The notes: a model not told the origin generated them from the sequence alone. A DNA stretch of 64,000 nucleotides from Methanomicrobia archaeon (GCA_030603445.1 JAUVXU010000006.1:31077-95076), one strand, 5' to 3'; shown: positions 6,612 to 16,939, counted from the stretch's first letter. Made by a program: numbers and translations.

Positions 6612-8198
6612 ATGAATGCGTGGTGGGTCATAGGCAAATACGGCTTGCGCTTGAATTTGGGGAAGGTGTATCGCCGCTTCAATTTGTTCTTTCCACTAAT
6701 AGTACTGGTGTATTTTGCTTATGGCATTATATTGAAGCTGATAATAGATGCAAATCCTGATAACTTTGTTGTTGAGATATTATCAAATAAGGTGCTGTTT
6801 GCAACACTTACTGATCTAATACTTCTTTACCTGTTTATCTACCTTATCGTTATCTATGTTTTTACAGGCATCAGAAAACAAGATAAATCAAGTACCGAGC
6901 TATTGCTCTCAACACCACTTCGCTCAGAGGATATCGTGCTTGGAGAAACTATAGCGATGCTTCCCATATACTTACTATTCATGCCCACTATACTCATTCC
7001 CATATTCATATTTGGTTATTTTAAGGCAGGAGTTGGGCTTTGGGGCCTTGCAGTTATCTTTTTTTCACAGGCCTTGATGTTTATCCTTGCTATAGGAATT
7101 GGGGCAATTATACTTGCCCTTATACAGTCTAGCATCCAACGCCTTAAGGTGGGCAAGTATTTCAGGCTTATATCTTCTTTTATATTTGCTGTACTGTACT
7201 TGTCCATATATGGAATGAAATACTGGTTATCTACTGCACAAAGCGTCACACAAAGCAAGTTGTTTAGTTCTCTTCCAACTTCTCTTGCAGGCAACGTGAT
7301 ATTTTCAAAAATTATGAATATCCCGTCATCACCTTCCGTTCTTGTAAGCATTTGCCTTTTGGTCTTATGGATAGTTGTCGTGTATAGGGTTGGCATAAAT
7401 ATAGCAGGCCGCGCATATTCGCTTGAAAAGGAGCTTGCAACTGCCCGCATTGTAATAAAAAAGGAAGGGGTCTTGCTAAGAATTGTCAGGCAAATTGTTC
7501 CAAAATCTCAAGAAGAACAGATAATTACCCACTTCAAGGTGTTTTTCAGGGACTCCACTAACTTCTCAAGTTCTGTCTATCTTCTTATACTTGGTTATTT
7601 TATGACAATATTTATTGTATGGAACTCACGTAATGAGATTGAGTCTATCGTTCGATTTTATACTATGGAGATGTCCATAACACCGATATTTGTATCTATA
7701 TTCGTTTTGTCGATGTTTTATCTATCGCGCGATGCATTGTGGATATGGAAAAAGGCCCCAGGCGGGACTGACAAGTTTTTGAAAAGCAAATGGCTGCAGA
7801 CATTTATACTTAGTTTCGTTTTTTTGCCTATACCGTTTATTACAGGATTTGTAGTTGGTACTGATAGGATATCATTTGGAATAATGGTCTCAACCGCATT
7901 ATGGTTGCTTATGATGAACGCCTTCTCGGTTTCATATGCAATATTCATAAATGTCATAAATCCCTCAAAACAGATAAGGGGTGCAAGATATGGTATTAAC
8001 TCGATTATCTGCAGCTTCACACTAATAATTATTCTTATGGGGGGCATGCAGGTAATGATGCATTTTGGCATGATGTTTATTGAGCATACATTCACTTCCC
8101 ATCTTCTTTCAGGCGTTCTTATGGGTATTATTCTTAATGTTATAGGACTAATATTTATGTTAGTGGCACGTGAACGTATAGATGTAATTATGGATTGA
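6612..8198 (+). CDS. ABC-2-type multi-spanning permease
   Basis: About 528 residues with at least ten hydrophobic segments, grouped as six before and six after a charged central loop (residues 255-310). The preferred start is ATG 6612, preceded by the SD-like GTGATT; an in-frame ATG at 6597 would overlap the ATPase gene. The size and layout fit the fused ABC-2 permeases that pair with the preceding ATPase. No substrate clue is visible. Its stop overlaps the start region of the serine-kinase-like gene, so the three genes may be co-transcribed. Confidence 0.8.
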   Translation: MNAWWVIGKYGLRLNLGKVYRRFNLFFPLIVLVYFAYGIILKLIIDANPDNFVVEILSNKVLFATLTDLILLYLFIYLIVIYVFTGIRKQDKSSTELLLSTPLRSEDIVLGETIAMLPIYLLFMPTILIPIFIFGYFKAGVGLWGLAVIFFSQALMFILAIGIGAIILALIQSSIQRLKVGKYFRLISSFIFAVLYLSIYGMKYWLSTAQSVTQSKLFSSLPTSLAGNVIFSKIMNIPSSPSVLVSICLLVLWIVVVYRVGINIAGRAYSLEKELATARIVIKKEGVLLRIVRQIVPKSQEEQIITHFKVFFRDSTNFSSSVYLLILGYFMTIFIVWNSRNEIESIVRFYTMEMSITPIFVSIFVLSMFYLSRDALWIWKKAPGGTDKFLKSKWLQTFILSFVFLPIPFITGFVVGTDRISFGIMVSTALWLLMMNAFSVSYAIFINVINPSKQIRGARYGINSIICSFTLIIILMGGMQVMMHFGMMFIEHTFTSHLLSGVLMGIILNVIGLIFMLVARERIDVIMD

Positions 8199-8203
8199 TG
8201 ATT

Positions 8204-8902
8204 ATGCGTGTGGAAAGATGGACTAAGGAAAACAAACCTCTTCGCATAATGAGGGTAGAAACAGTCCCAATTTCTAAGTTAAAACTCCATGAGGCAGTTA
8301 TTAAAGAGGAATTAGATAATTTTTGTAAGAGCCTAAAATCAAAAGGCATATTTTTTAGACCGATCCTAGTAGACAGAAAAACATTTGTCGTGCTAGATGG
8401 CCATCATAGGGTAGAAGGGCTAAAGCGCCTTGGCGCCAAGATGGTGCCGGCAATATTCATAGACTATTTTGATGATGAAGTCGGACTGTATACTTGGTTT
8501 CCAATCATATGGCATAAAAAAGAGGATGTCATACGCCTTCTTAGTTCAATTGCTACTATTGATTATAGGCCATTGGAAGAGGCCAAGGCACTTGTTGACA
8601 AAAAGGAAGCGGAACTATGCATCATATCTAGTGGGGATGCTGATGCGGCAGTAGTAAAAGGAGATACTGAGGAGATCTTATCTGAGCTTTCCAAGCACTT
8701 TACGTTTGAATATGTTGATACATTGGACTTTGTTAAGCACATACTGCCAGACAAGGGAGTTTTGTTGTATCGCCATGTACCAACAAAAGAAGAGGTCATA
8801 GCTTTAGCAGAGAGCGGTGGGGTCTTTCCCCCAAAAACCACAAGGCATCACCTGCCATACCGCTATCAAGATATAAGGGTAAGGTTATCAACATTATATT
8901 AA
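8204..8902 (+). CDS. serK: SerK-like free serine kinase (ParB/sulfiredoxin fold)
   Basis: About 232 residues. The N-terminal half is a ParB/Srx-fold domain with KLHEAVIKEELDNF and VVLDGHHRVEGLKRLGAK, containing the nucleotide-binding DGHHR motif and the upstream Glu. The C-terminal end, PTKEEVIALAESGGVFPPKT then TRHHLPY, agrees as I recall it with the archaeal ADP-dependent serine kinase SerK (Thermococcus TK0378), which makes O-phosphoserine from serine. It is unlikely to be a partition ParB because there is no HTH domain and the neighbourhood is metabolic. Starts at TTG 8195, ATG 8198 or ATG 8204 are all possible. I prefer 8204 for its TGATGATT leader. Confidence 0.7.
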   Translation: MRVERWTKENKPLRIMRVETVPISKLKLHEAVIKEELDNFCKSLKSKGIFFRPILVDRKTFVVLDGHHRVEGLKRLGAKMVPAIFIDYFDDEVGLYTWFPIIWHKKEDVIRLLSSIATIDYRPLEEAKALVDKKEAELCIISSGDADAAVVKGDTEEILSELSKHFTFEYVDTLDFVKHILPDKGVLLYRHVPTKEEVIALAESGGVFPPKTTRHHLPYRYQDIRVRLSTLY

Positions 8903-8914
8903 TGGAGAGACAAT

Positions 8915-11131
8915 ATGCAATTGCTCAAGGTTTACGGCATCGTTCAAGGAGTGGGATTTCGCCCATTTATCTGGAGAATTGCAACGGCCCATGGCCTCAA
9001 AGGATATGTGCATAACAAGGGAGGCTATGTAGAGATAGCATTGGAAGGGGATTTGAAGCCGCTTAATTCTTGCATATCAGATATTCGTACTAATCTTCCT
9101 CCCCAGGCAAGTATAGATCTTATTGAGAAAAGCAAGGCCGAAGATGTTGGATTTAAGACTTTTTCAATCATTCCTTCTGAAGTGACAACTTCAGATATCC
9201 CGTCCGGGATACCTCCTGACATACGTTTGTGCGAGTCTTGCAAACAAGAGTTGTTCACTCCTACTGATAGAAGATATGGATATTCTTTCATTAACTGTAC
9301 GGATTGCGGGCCACGTTTTACTATAATATCTAAAGTACCTTATGACAGGTGTAATACATCAATGGACGCATTTCCCCTTTGCGATGAGTGTGTAACCGAA
9401 TATGCATCCCCTTCAAACAGGCGCTACCATGCTGAGCCACTTGCATGTGCGTCATGTGGTCCAGTTTATGAGCTTACTTTAGATGGCGCTATAGTAAAAG
9501 AAGAACCTATAAGGGCCGCAGCACGTCTTTTAGATACAGGAAAATTAGTGGCTATAAAAGGATATGGCGGATTTCATATTGCATGTGATGCCACGAATAA
9601 AGAAGCTGTTGACTTGCTTCGTATCGCACTAGACAGAAAATACCAACCATTTGCCCTAATGGTGCGTGATTTAGATGTGCTACAAGATGTGCTGCAAGTT
9701 AGCGATAAAGAGTCACGCCATCTTTTCTCTTCTGCAGCACCAATTGTCGTCTTAAGGCGTAGTAGGAATAAACTGCTGCCAGCTTCAATAGCTCCGGGAT
9801 TAGAGACCGTAGGTGTAATGCTGCCGTATGCGCCGCTTCATCATCTTCTCTTCTCGCATGTTAAAACTTCTTTTCTTGTGATGACATCAGCCAACTATCC
9901 TGGCCGTTCCATGATAACAGAACTTGACGATGCTAAGGCAGATCTTCCTTTTATAGATAATTTTCTTTCCCATAATCTTCGTATCCAAAATAGGTGTGAT
10001 GATTCTGTTATACGTAATGATCTGTTTATCAGGAGATCAAGAGGTTTTGTGCCAATGACTATTCCAGTTCCACACGAGCACACGACTCTTGCGTTTGGGG
10101 CTGAGATAAACAATGTTGTTGCACTATCAAAGCATGGAAAATGCATGCTATCCCAACACATAGGGGATACTGCAAACTGGGATGTGTTAGAATCAGCTTT
10201 AGATAGCATAGATATGCTTATGGCACTTCATGGCGTAAGCCGCAGCTCACTTGACTATATTTTGTGTGATATGCATCCGCGGTACAATACTGCAAAAGTT
10301 GCCAGAAAGTGGGCAGATGAGCTCTCTGTGCCATGTATTGAGGTGCAGCACCATACTGCGCATAGTTTCGGAATCGCAGGGGAATATGGCACTAGAGAGG
10401 CGCTTTGCATAGCAGCAGACGGCATGGGTTATGGCAGCGACGGGAATATATGGGGAGGAGAGGTGTTTTACACAGACATGACGCTAGAAGGAACAAGGCG
10501 CCTTGGCCATTTGGAATATCTTAAGATGCCAGGCGGGGACCTATCAACTAAATATCCTTTGCGCATGCTAATACCCCTATTTGATGACAAAGCACTAGAG
10601 CGCTATAGTCACTGTTTTTCAGGCGGTATGCAGGAGATTCAAGACATACGCACGGCAGCTGGTAGCAGCCCTTTAAAGACCTCGTCGTGTGGAAGAGTGC
10701 TTGATGCAGTAAGCGCTATATTGGGCCTCTCATACGAACGCACCTATGAAGGAGAGGGTGCAATGCGCCTTGAATCTTTGGCATTAAAAGGAAGCGATAT
10801 TTCCCTGCCGCTTGAGGTGGAAGGGGGTATAGCACAAACTGGAGAATATCTTGTTAAACTAATGGAGCTTCTCCCTAAATACAGTAAGGCAGATATTGCA
10901 AAAAGCGTGCACATGTCACTTGCGCGCGCATTTACAGATATTGTTCTAGAATATAAAGACCTGAAACTTCCTGTTGGATTCTCAGGAGGGGTGGCGTACA
11001 ATGAATTAATATCCAAAAAGTTACGCACAGACTTCAAAAGACATGGCGTTAAGTTTCTTGAACACCGTAATATTCCTCCAGGGGATGGAGGCATAAGCTT
11101 CGGGCAGTCATGCATGAAGCCTCCTTTTTAG
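8915..11131 (+). CDS. hypF: Carbamoyltransferase HypF (NiFe-hydrogenase maturation)
   Basis: 738 residues, full length. Domains in order: acylphosphatase (GIVQGVGFRPFIWRIA, residues 1-90), two zinc-finger units (CESCKQEL...CTDCGP and CDECVTEY...CASCGP, residues 105-185), a YrdC-like domain (KGYGGFHIACDA, residues 200-370) and a Kae1-like carbamoyltransferase domain (IEVQHHTAHSFG, residues 480-738). HypF makes carbamoyl adenylate and transfers the carbamoyl group to HypE for the cyanide ligands of the NiFe site. No other hyp gene is adjacent, so it is an isolated member of the set. It implies that the organism makes a NiFe hydrogenase. Confidence 0.95.
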   Translation: MQLLKVYGIVQGVGFRPFIWRIATAHGLKGYVHNKGGYVEIALEGDLKPLNSCISDIRTNLPPQASIDLIEKSKAEDVGFKTFSIIPSEVTTSDIPSGIPPDIRLCESCKQELFTPTDRRYGYSFINCTDCGPRFTIISKVPYDRCNTSMDAFPLCDECVTEYASPSNRRYHAEPLACASCGPVYELTLDGAIVKEEPIRAAARLLDTGKLVAIKGYGGFHIACDATNKEAVDLLRIALDRKYQPFALMVRDLDVLQDVLQVSDKESRHLFSSAAPIVVLRRSRNKLLPASIAPGLETVGVMLPYAPLHHLLFSHVKTSFLVMTSANYPGRSMITELDDAKADLPFIDNFLSHNLRIQNRCDDSVIRNDLFIRRSRGFVPMTIPVPHEHTTLAFGAEINNVVALSKHGKCMLSQHIGDTANWDVLESALDSIDMLMALHGVSRSSLDYILCDMHPRYNTAKVARKWADELSVPCIEVQHHTAHSFGIAGEYGTREALCIAADGMGYGSDGNIWGGEVFYTDMTLEGTRRLGHLEYLKMPGGDLSTKYPLRMLIPLFDDKALERYSHCFSGGMQEIQDIRTAAGSSPLKTSSCGRVLDAVSAILGLSYERTYEGEGAMRLESLALKGSDISLPLEVEGGIAQTGEYLVKLMELLPKYSKADIAKSVHMSLARAFTDIVLEYKDLKLPVGFSGGVAYNELISKKLRTDFKRHGVKFLEHRNIPPGDGGISFGQSCMKPPF

Positions 11132-11160
11132 GCACACTTTTTAAATCATAATATGTATAA

Positions 11161-11946
11161 GTGTCTTTAATGAAGTTCGATGAATTATTTTACTCTTTAC
11201 TAGAAGTCAAACAATCACACCTGTGCGTTGGAATAGACCCGGCATATGATGGCATGAGGCCAAAACAGGTGATATCCTCTTCAAAAAACCCTGCTGAGGA
11301 TATACTCTCCTTTTCCCAGGATATCATTAGTAAGACGGGGGGAGAAGCAATTGCATTTAAACCTAATCAGCAGTACATACTGCCTCTGGGATTTTCAGAG
11401 TTAAAGGAGCTAAATCGGATGATACATGAACAGGATGCATTATCCATTCTTGATATCAAGCTCTCAGATATTGGGTCTACAAATGATGCCTGCTGTTTTT
11501 GGTCAAAGAAATGTGGATTTGACGCTATAACTGCATCACCTTTCCCGGGCAACATGCGCTCGCTTTGGGAATCATGCAAAAGACAGGAATTAGGCCTCTT
11601 CTTGCTATGCCTTATGTCTAATCCGGAAGCAGGCACATTCATGAAATCTGATATAAAAGGACGCTATGCATATGATGTCATTGCTAATACTATAGAGAAT
11701 GAGGGAATCACAGGGGCCGTAGTGGGTGCTACAATCGATGAGAATGATATGAAATGCATATCCTCGGTATTGAAAAAGGCGTTAGTCCTAATACCAGGAA
11801 TCGGGGCACAACAAGGAAGCACGACAATTCTTGAGAAGTTTGGAAAAAGAAGCATTGTTAATGTGTCAAGAGATGTGATATTTTCACTAGACCCAAAAGA
11901 GCGGGCCAGGTATTATAAAGAGAAGATCAATCGAATCGTTTCCTGA
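11161..11946 (+). CDS. pyrF: Orotidine 5'-phosphate decarboxylase
   Basis: 261 residues. The N-terminal CVGIDPAYDGM and the catalytic LDIKLSDIGST (the D-x-K-x-x-D signature of the OMP decarboxylase barrel) identify it. FKPNQQY and a C-terminal IPGIGAQQG phosphate-binding loop complete the family pattern. It is the longer subfamily 2 type. The called start is GTG 11161, with ATG 11170 as an alternative. TTTAAATCATAATATG just upstream is a possible TATA element. The gene is convergent with pyrD and overlaps it by 20 bp, so two pyrimidine-synthesis genes meet tail to tail. Confidence 0.9.
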   Translation: MSLMKFDELFYSLLEVKQSHLCVGIDPAYDGMRPKQVISSSKNPAEDILSFSQDIISKTGGEAIAFKPNQQYILPLGFSELKELNRMIHEQDALSILDIKLSDIGSTNDACCFWSKKCGFDAITASPFPGNMRSLWESCKRQELGLFLLCLMSNPEAGTFMKSDIKGRYAYDVIANTIENEGITGAVVGATIDENDMKCISSVLKKALVLIPGIGAQQGSTTILEKFGKRSIVNVSRDVIFSLDPKERARYYKEKINRIVS

Positions 11947-12817
11947 CACTACCCACTAAATCCTCAAATGATACACCTTTTTGTCTGCAGAACGCATCAA
12001 TCCCTTCTTTTATTCTTGAAAGCGCACCTATACCATCTGTACCTAGCACCGTTCCCAGCTGTACTGCAGAAGCTCCTGCATAGGCATATTCTATGACATC
12101 CTCCCACTTGGAGATGCCACCGATTCCAATTATTGGTATGTCAAGTGCTTTTTTTAGGTCCCACACTGCGCGAACACCTATTGGTTTTATTGCTGGTCCT
12201 GAAATGCCTCCCGTCAGATTGGAAAGGACGGGGTATTCCTGGTGTATATTTATGGCCATGCCCTTTACCGTATTAATGGCACTTATTGCATCTGCTCCAC
12301 CCTTTTGTGCCTCAATGCCTATCTCTTGTATGTTGTTTACATTTGGAGTAAGCTTTGCTATAACCGGGACAGAAGCGGCTTTTTTCGCCTTTTTCACCAC
12401 TTCGCGTACTAGCATTGGGTCTTGCCCTATACTTAGCAATCCGCCTGCATGAGGGCATGACAAGTTGAGCTCTATTGCCTCACATAATGTTCCAATGCGC
12501 TCTGCAAGCTCTGCAAACTCGTCTGCGTCTTTCCCGTATATAGAGGCAATAAGTGGTATGCTAAGTGATCTACATTCGATCTCTTCAATAAAGGCATCTA
12601 TGCCAGGATTTGGCAGTCCCATCGCATTTAGCATTCCGCATGGAACTGTTGTGACAGTCGGATTATCATACCCTTCGTTTGGGGATAGCGATATGGACTT
12701 TGAAACAACCCCTCCTGCACCCTCTTTTTCAAGGCGCAGGAACAGCGATGAGGATATTCCAAGGACGCCTGAACACACTATGAGGGGATTATTCAATTCC
12801 AAACCTGCTATATGCAT
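11927..12817 (-). CDS. pyrD: Dihydroorotate dehydrogenase, class 1B type
   Basis: 296 residues. Motifs include NPLIVCSGVLG, the FMN-binding barrel strands ELNLSCPHAGG and AKLTPNVNNI, the INTVKG segment, and GIGGISKWEDVIEYAYAGAS with AVQLGTVLG near the C-terminus. CPH follows the class 1B pattern of the catalytic Cys region only loosely (the base Cys sits near NAMGLPNPG). Class 1B enzymes use an FeS/FAD partner PyrK, which is not in this window. It is the last gene of the operon dphB-DUF357-DUF555-pyrD and overlaps pyrF tail to tail. Confidence 0.9.
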   Translation of the reverse strand: MHIAGLELNNPLIVCSGVLGISSSLFLRLEKEGAGGVVSKSISLSPNEGYDNPTVTTVPCGMLNAMGLPNPGIDAFIEEIECRSLSIPLIASIYGKDADEFAELAERIGTLCEAIELNLSCPHAGGLLSIGQDPMLVREVVKKAKKAASVPVIAKLTPNVNNIQEIGIEAQKGGADAISAINTVKGMAINIHQEYPVLSNLTGGISGPAIKPIGVRAVWDLKKALDIPIIGIGGISKWEDVIEYAYAGASAVQLGTVLGTDGIGALSRIKEGIDAFCRQKGVSFEDLVGSVRKRFD

Positions 12818-12824
12818 ATTGTTT

Positions 12825-13169
12825 CTACCTCTTTATTGGCGTGATGTCAAATGTTTTTAGCGGCACGTCTTTTAGCGCCCTTCCTATCGCCGACTTGGCA
12901 ATGTTCTCAGCATGGGTCTTGTTCTCTGCAGTGAACACCTTCATAGATAGGTATATTCCGACAAGCCCGATCTTTCCAACCACAAAGGCGCTGTTGAAGA
13001 GTCCGGAGCATTTGGGGCACTGCGATGCGCCTATCTCTATTTTCACGTATTCGAGATTTACCTTCTTTAGCTTCTTTCCTACAGTGGATATGGCGATATT
13101 TGTAGCATCATCCCTTGAACCGACATTTTTTAAAACAATCGGAACCTCAAGAACCACAAGATAGTTCAT
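12825..13169 (-). CDS. DUF555 family protein
   Basis: 114 residues from ATG 13169 (MNYLVVLEVPIVLKNV), preceded by the SD-like GGTGAGAAC. The frame is open upstream, but homology begins here. The CPKCSG segment and the two repeated patterns ATNIAISTVGKKL and AENIAKSAIGRAL, both before basic beta strands, match archaeal DUF555. Function is unknown. Its neighbours in the operon are DUF357 and diphthine synthase upstream and pyrD downstream, an arrangement common in archaea as I recall. Confidence 0.8.
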   Translation of the reverse strand: MNYLVVLEVPIVLKNVGSRDDATNIAISTVGKKLKKVNLEYVKIEIGASQCPKCSGLFNSAFVVGKIGLVGIYLSMKVFTAENKTHAENIAKSAIGRALKDVPLKTFDITPIKR

Positions 13170-13173
13170 GTTC

Positions 13174-13473
13174 TCACCGTTCCTGATCAAAAGCGAAGAG
13201 CTCTGATGACGAGACCTTAAACACACCAAGCCTTGCACCTGCGTCAAGGAACCCATGAAGATAGTTCAGGCTTGCAAATGCGGTCACGTAATCACCCTTC
13301 TGCTTGTAGTAGTCAGCATCGCTATAATAGCGTTTTGCCATATCAAGATAGTCCCATGCAACAAGCTCAAGGTGGCTGTTTTTGGGAACTATTATTTTTA
13401 CCTCGTCTAGTGCCTTACTGGCTACTGAAAAATAATGATCAAGTTTCTCATCAAGTATTTTATCATTTCTCAT
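13174..13473 (-). CDS. DUF357 family protein
   Basis: 99 residues from ATG 13473, with an AGGTGAGAAC leader. An all-helical protein with DYLDMAKRYYSDADYYKQKG and TAFASLNYLHGFLDAGARLG, the hallmark of archaeal DUF357. Function is unknown. The gene is separated from dphB by 4 bp and from DUF555 by 4 bp, so all three are probably translated from one mRNA. Confidence 0.8.
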   Translation of the reverse strand: MRNDKILDEKLDHYFSVASKALDEVKIIVPKNSHLELVAWDYLDMAKRYYSDADYYKQKGDYVTAFASLNYLHGFLDAGARLGVFKVSSSELFAFDQER

Positions 13474-13477
13474 GTTC

Positions 13478-14224
13478 TCACCTATGTACGAAGTGCAGGA
13501 GATACTCCTCTTCTGTGAAATGCAGTTTGCCAGGCACGACAAGACAGTGTGGTGGCGAACCGTAATACTTCTTGTCTAAAGAGGATAACATCCCTATATC
13601 TCCGTATACTATATTCTCACTTTCCCATCCAACTCTGGAGGCAACGACTATTTCTTTGATAATATTATTCTTGTCAACTGATTTTAATAATTTCATTCCA
13701 TCTATGGGGTCCATATATATATTTTTGTCTGCTTTTAGATCAAGAAATAAAAGAGTATGGAGCCCTTTTTCCTTATTTTCTACAACAGCGTCATAAAAGC
13801 TTTTTGGAAAAAAGTTTTTTTCAGGATATACTATGCTTGCTGATCTTCCGAATTTATAAAGCATCAAGCCTGTGCTCCCTATGGCAGAATATATGGATGC
13901 AGCATGGCAGATTTTTAATTGGATACTTTCTTCCATTGCGCGCTGTGCAAGAGAGACATGTGTTGTTGCAACAAGGGGGTCGCCCATTACCAAGAAGGCC
14001 ACGTCCGCTTCTTTTGCTTTTATTAGCGGTATTTCCTCTTCTTCAACTTCTTTTCTTGACAGTTCTGTAATTTGCTTTCCTACGATATGTTCTATTTCCT
14101 TCTTATCCACTCCAGGTATAGAAGTATAAAATTCGGCATACACATAACTTGCCTTTTTAACAAGCTCCAGGCCTTTTATTGAGATACCGTTTCCCTCTAA
14201 ACCCAGTCCTATAAGCATAAGCAT
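13478..14224 (-). CDS. dphB: Diphthine synthase (SAM-dependent, EF-2 modification)
   Basis: 248 residues. Starts MLMLIGLGLEGNGISIKGLE, the tetrapyrrole-methylase-fold entry motif, and contains VMGDPLVATTHVSL (SAM-binding loop), CHAASIYSAIG, YPEKNFFPKSFYDAV and the C-terminal LVVPGKLHFTEEEYL. The enzyme methylates the diphthamide precursor on elongation factor 2. It heads the four-gene minus-strand operon ending in pyrD. Confidence 0.92.
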   Translation of the reverse strand: MLMLIGLGLEGNGISIKGLELVKKASYVYAEFYTSIPGVDKKEIEHIVGKQITELSRKEVEEEEIPLIKAKEADVAFLVMGDPLVATTHVSLAQRAMEESIQLKICHAASIYSAIGSTGLMLYKFGRSASIVYPEKNFFPKSFYDAVVENKEKGLHTLLFLDLKADKNIYMDPIDGMKLLKSVDKNNIIKEIVVASRVGWESENIVYGDIGMLSSLDKKYYGSPPHCLVVPGKLHFTEEEYLLHFVHR

Positions 14225-14285
14225 ATAAGGAAATGTTTGAATGGGCTTTTAAAATTAACTTAATAATAAATAAAGAAGAGGGGTT

Positions 14286-16415
14286 TTACTTAAATATTCC
14301 CTCTTCTGCCTTTGTTCTTTCCTTAAATTTTTCAAGTGCTGTTTTGAAGTGTTCCATCCGGACGTTCTTCGCTTTGAAGTCTTCTCTGATGGCATTCATG
14401 CCGGCCTCGCGTACAATTGCTGCTAGATCTGCTCCAGACATACCTTCTGTATCATTGGCTAGAGGTTCTAAGTCCACGTCGCTATCTAGTGGCATGCCTT
14501 TTGTGTGCACCTTTAGGATTTCAAGTCTGCTGTTCTTATCAGGTATCGGTATTTTGATTATAGAATCAAATCTTCCTGGCCTTAATAGCGCCTCATCAAG
14601 AATGTCTGATCTATTGGTGGCAGCTATTACAACAACTTTATCCAGTTTTTCTATGCCATCCATTTCACTTAGGAGCTGATTGACAACACGCTCCGTTACC
14701 TTTGATCCACTGGAGTCTCCTCCCCTGGTTCCAGCTATTGCATCTATCTCATCGAAGAAGATTATTGATGGGGCCACTTGGCGCGCGCGCTTGAACACTT
14801 TTCGTATTCCTTTTTCAGATTCTCCGACCCATTTAGAGATAATCTCTGGGCCGCGCACTGCTATGAAGTTGGATTCTGATTCTGTTGCTACAGCTTTTGC
14901 AAGCATCGTTTTACCAGTACCAGGTAAACCATAGAGCAGGACGCCTTTTGGAGGTTTTATGCCTATTCTTTTATATGATTCAGGATATTTTAATGGCCAT
15001 TCTATTGCTTCTTGCAGCTCTTTTTTAACACCTTCTAGGCCGCCAATATCATCCCATTTCACATCCGGCACTTCTACAAGTGCTTCGCGCATGCCTGAAG
15101 GTTCTACCTCATGGTATGCATCAAAGAAGTCCTCTTGGGTCACAATAAGATCATTGAGAAGGTCTGATGAGATCTTCACATCGTTCCCTGTTATGTCTGG
15201 GATGTGTCGTCTAAGTGTTTTCATTGCAGCCTCTTTACACAGCGACTCCAAGTCGGCACCCACATAGCCATGTGTTATCTTTGCTAGATCTATTATATTT
15301 ACATCATCTGCAAGAGGCATGCTTCTGGTATGGATCTGCAGTATTTCTTCTCTGCCTTTCACGTCTGGGACCCCTATCTCAATTTCTCGGTCAAAACGCC
15401 CTGGCCTGCGTAGCGCAGGGTCGATAGCATCCTCCAGGTTAGTTGCACCTATAACGACAACCTTTCCTCTGCTTTTTAGGCCATCCATTAGTGTTAAGAG
15501 TTGGGATACGACCCTTCTTTCTACTTCGCCTTTGCTTTCTTCTCTTTTTGGTGCTATGGCGTCTATTTCGTCTATGAAAATTATGGATGGGGCGTTTTTC
15601 TCTGCATCTATAAAGACGTTCCTGAGATTTTGTTCCGATTCTCCATAGTATTTTGACATTATCTCCGGGCCGTTTATTACACTAAAGTTAGCGCTAATCT
15701 CGTTTGCCAATGCTTTTGCAAGCATAGTTTTACCAGTACCGGGAGGACCGTAGAGCAGGACACCTTTTGGAGGCTGCACACCGAGTTTGTCAAATACTTC
15801 AGGATGCTTCATGGGAAGTTCTATCATCTCTCGTATCTTGTGTATCTCCTCTTCTAATCCGCCAATGTCCTCATAGGTCACATCTGGAACTTTTGTAAGT
15901 TCTGACACCTTTGTTGGTTTCGTTGAAACCTTAATTTTCGTTGAAGGCGTGATGCGCACAAAACCATGGGGGTCCGTACGTGTTACTATAAATGGAATTT
16001 GATTAGTGAATATGTCAAGTATGAATATGCTTCCCTTCATCGCTGGTTTGTCCATTAGGCGCTGAAGAAAGTATGATGTTATATCTCCCCTTATCTGAAG
16101 CTCATATTCTAATGGTGCAAGCTCAATTAATGATGCGTCTTGCGCCTCTATTCTTGATACTTTTATTTGGTCTCCTAGTGAGACTCCTGCATTCTTTCGC
16201 AAGATTCCGTCCATGCGGACTATTTCTAGACTTTCATCCTCTGGTTTTCCCCGCCATACAACTGCAGCAGCTGTTCTTACACCTTCTAGCTGGACGAAGT
16301 CTCCTGTCCTAAGGCCCATTTGTTCCATCTTGCTAGATGATAGGCGTACTATTTGCCTGCCTACATCCATTTTCTCTGCATCAGCTACTGTAAACTGAAC
16401 TGATTTTTCTTTCAT
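14286..16415 (-). CDS. CDC48/VAT-type AAA ATPase, copy 1
   Basis: 709 residues. The N domain (1-180) has the double-psi barrel pattern ([22 protein letters not shown]). D1 has YGPPGTGKT near 225, [15 protein letters not shown] and a second-region-of-homology [10 protein letters not shown]2 has [25 protein letters not shown] and LRPGRFD. The Leu in the D2 Walker A is a small departure from [14 protein letters not shown]48 hexamers unfold proteins for the proteasome. The gene sits directly downstream of Hsp20 with a T tract between them, so a shared stress role is plausible. A paralogue is at 38941-41187. Confidence 0.95.
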   Translation of the reverse strand: MKEKSVQFTVADAEKMDVGRQIVRLSSSKMEQMGLRTGDFVQLEGVRTAAAVVWRGKPEDESLEIVRMDGILRKNAGVSLGDQIKVSRIEAQDASLIELAPLEYELQIRGDITSYFLQRLMDKPAMKGSIFILDIFTNQIPFIVTRTDPHGFVRITPSTKIKVSTKPTKVSELTKVPDVTYEDIGGLEEEIHKIREMIELPMKHPEVFDKLGVQPPKGVLLYGPPGTGKTMLAKALANEISANFSVINGPEIMSKYYGESEQNLRNVFIDAEKNAPSIIFIDEIDAIAPKREESKGEVERRVVSQLLTLMDGLKSRGKVVVIGATNLEDAIDPALRRPGRFDREIEIGVPDVKGREEILQIHTRSMPLADDVNIIDLAKITHGYVGADLESLCKEAAMKTLRRHIPDITGNDVKISSDLLNDLIVTQEDFFDAYHEVEPSGMREALVEVPDVKWDDIGGLEGVKKELQEAIEWPLKYPESYKRIGIKPPKGVLLYGLPGTGKTMLAKAVATESESNFIAVRGPEIISKWVGESEKGIRKVFKRARQVAPSIIFFDEIDAIAGTRGGDSSGSKVTERVVNQLLSEMDGIEKLDKVVVIAATNRSDILDEALLRPGRFDSIIKIPIPDKNSRLEILKVHTKGMPLDSDVDLEPLANDTEGMSGADLAAIVREAGMNAIREDFKAKNVRMEHFKTALEKFKERTKAEEGIFK

Positions 16416-16438
16416 TTTCTCACCTTCCTTAAATAAAT

Positions 16439-16445
16439 AAAAAAA
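16439..16445 (-). terminator. Oligo-T tract after hsp20
   Basis: On the minus strand, seven T residues about 10 bp past the hsp20 stop, ahead of the CDC48 start at 16415. It could separate hsp20 transcription from CDC48. Confidence 0.35.
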
Positions 16446-16454
16446 GAAATAATT

Positions 16455-16922
16455 TTAGTCAAATTTCATGTTGAATTCTTCTGATTTTGCGGGATGTGCC
16501 TTTTCTATGGTTAATTCCAAGACCCCATTGTTGTAATCTGCCTTTGTTTTGTTTGGAATTACATCCTCCGGCAACATAATGGTCCTAGCATAACCATGGT
16601 ATCGTCTTTCTTGGAAGAAGTATCCTTCTTGTTCTTCTGTAGTTTCTGTCTTCTTCTCGGCTTTTATGTCCACTGAACGTTCCTTTATTTTTACTGAAAT
16701 ATCTTTCTTGTCTATTCCTGGAAGGTCAATTATTACCTTGAATTCTTTTCCTTTATCTATAACATCTGCTGCTGGTTCTGTATATGGCATTAGTTCTCCT
16801 TTGTCACTTGACGATCCTCGTGCAAGTAGCTTTCTTCTTCTAGGAAGCCTCATCTCACCGAACATTCCATCTATCTCTTCTTGTAATCTCATTATCTCTT
16901 CCCAAGGATTGTACCATTTCAT
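16455..16922 (-). CDS. hsp20: Small heat-shock protein, Hsp20/alpha-crystallin family
   Basis: 155 residues. MKWYNPWEEIMRLQEEIDGM is the usual archaeal N-terminus. The alpha-crystallin domain spans about 50-150, with IIDLPGIDKKDISVKIKERS, an aromatic YFFQERRYHGYARTIMLPED loop and NGVLELTIEK. No clear I-x-I anchor follows the domain (tail AHPAKSEEFNMKFD), so oligomer contacts may differ. It is a holdase for unfolded proteins. A strong BRE/TATA and a 15-bp dyad lie upstream. Confidence 0.93.
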   Translation of the reverse strand: MKWYNPWEEIMRLQEEIDGMFGEMRLPRRRKLLARGSSSDKGELMPYTEPAADVIDKGKEFKVIIDLPGIDKKDISVKIKERSVDIKAEKKTETTEEQEGYFFQERRYHGYARTIMLPEDVIPNKTKADYNNGVLELTIEKAHPAKSEEFNMKFD

Positions 16923-16939
16923 ATAACCATCTCCTTTTA

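Noticed and set aside
8204..8902. Chromosome-partitioning ParB
   Set aside because: Only the ParB/Srx fold is shared; there is no HTH domain or ParA neighbour, and the C-terminal sequence agrees with serine kinase SerK.
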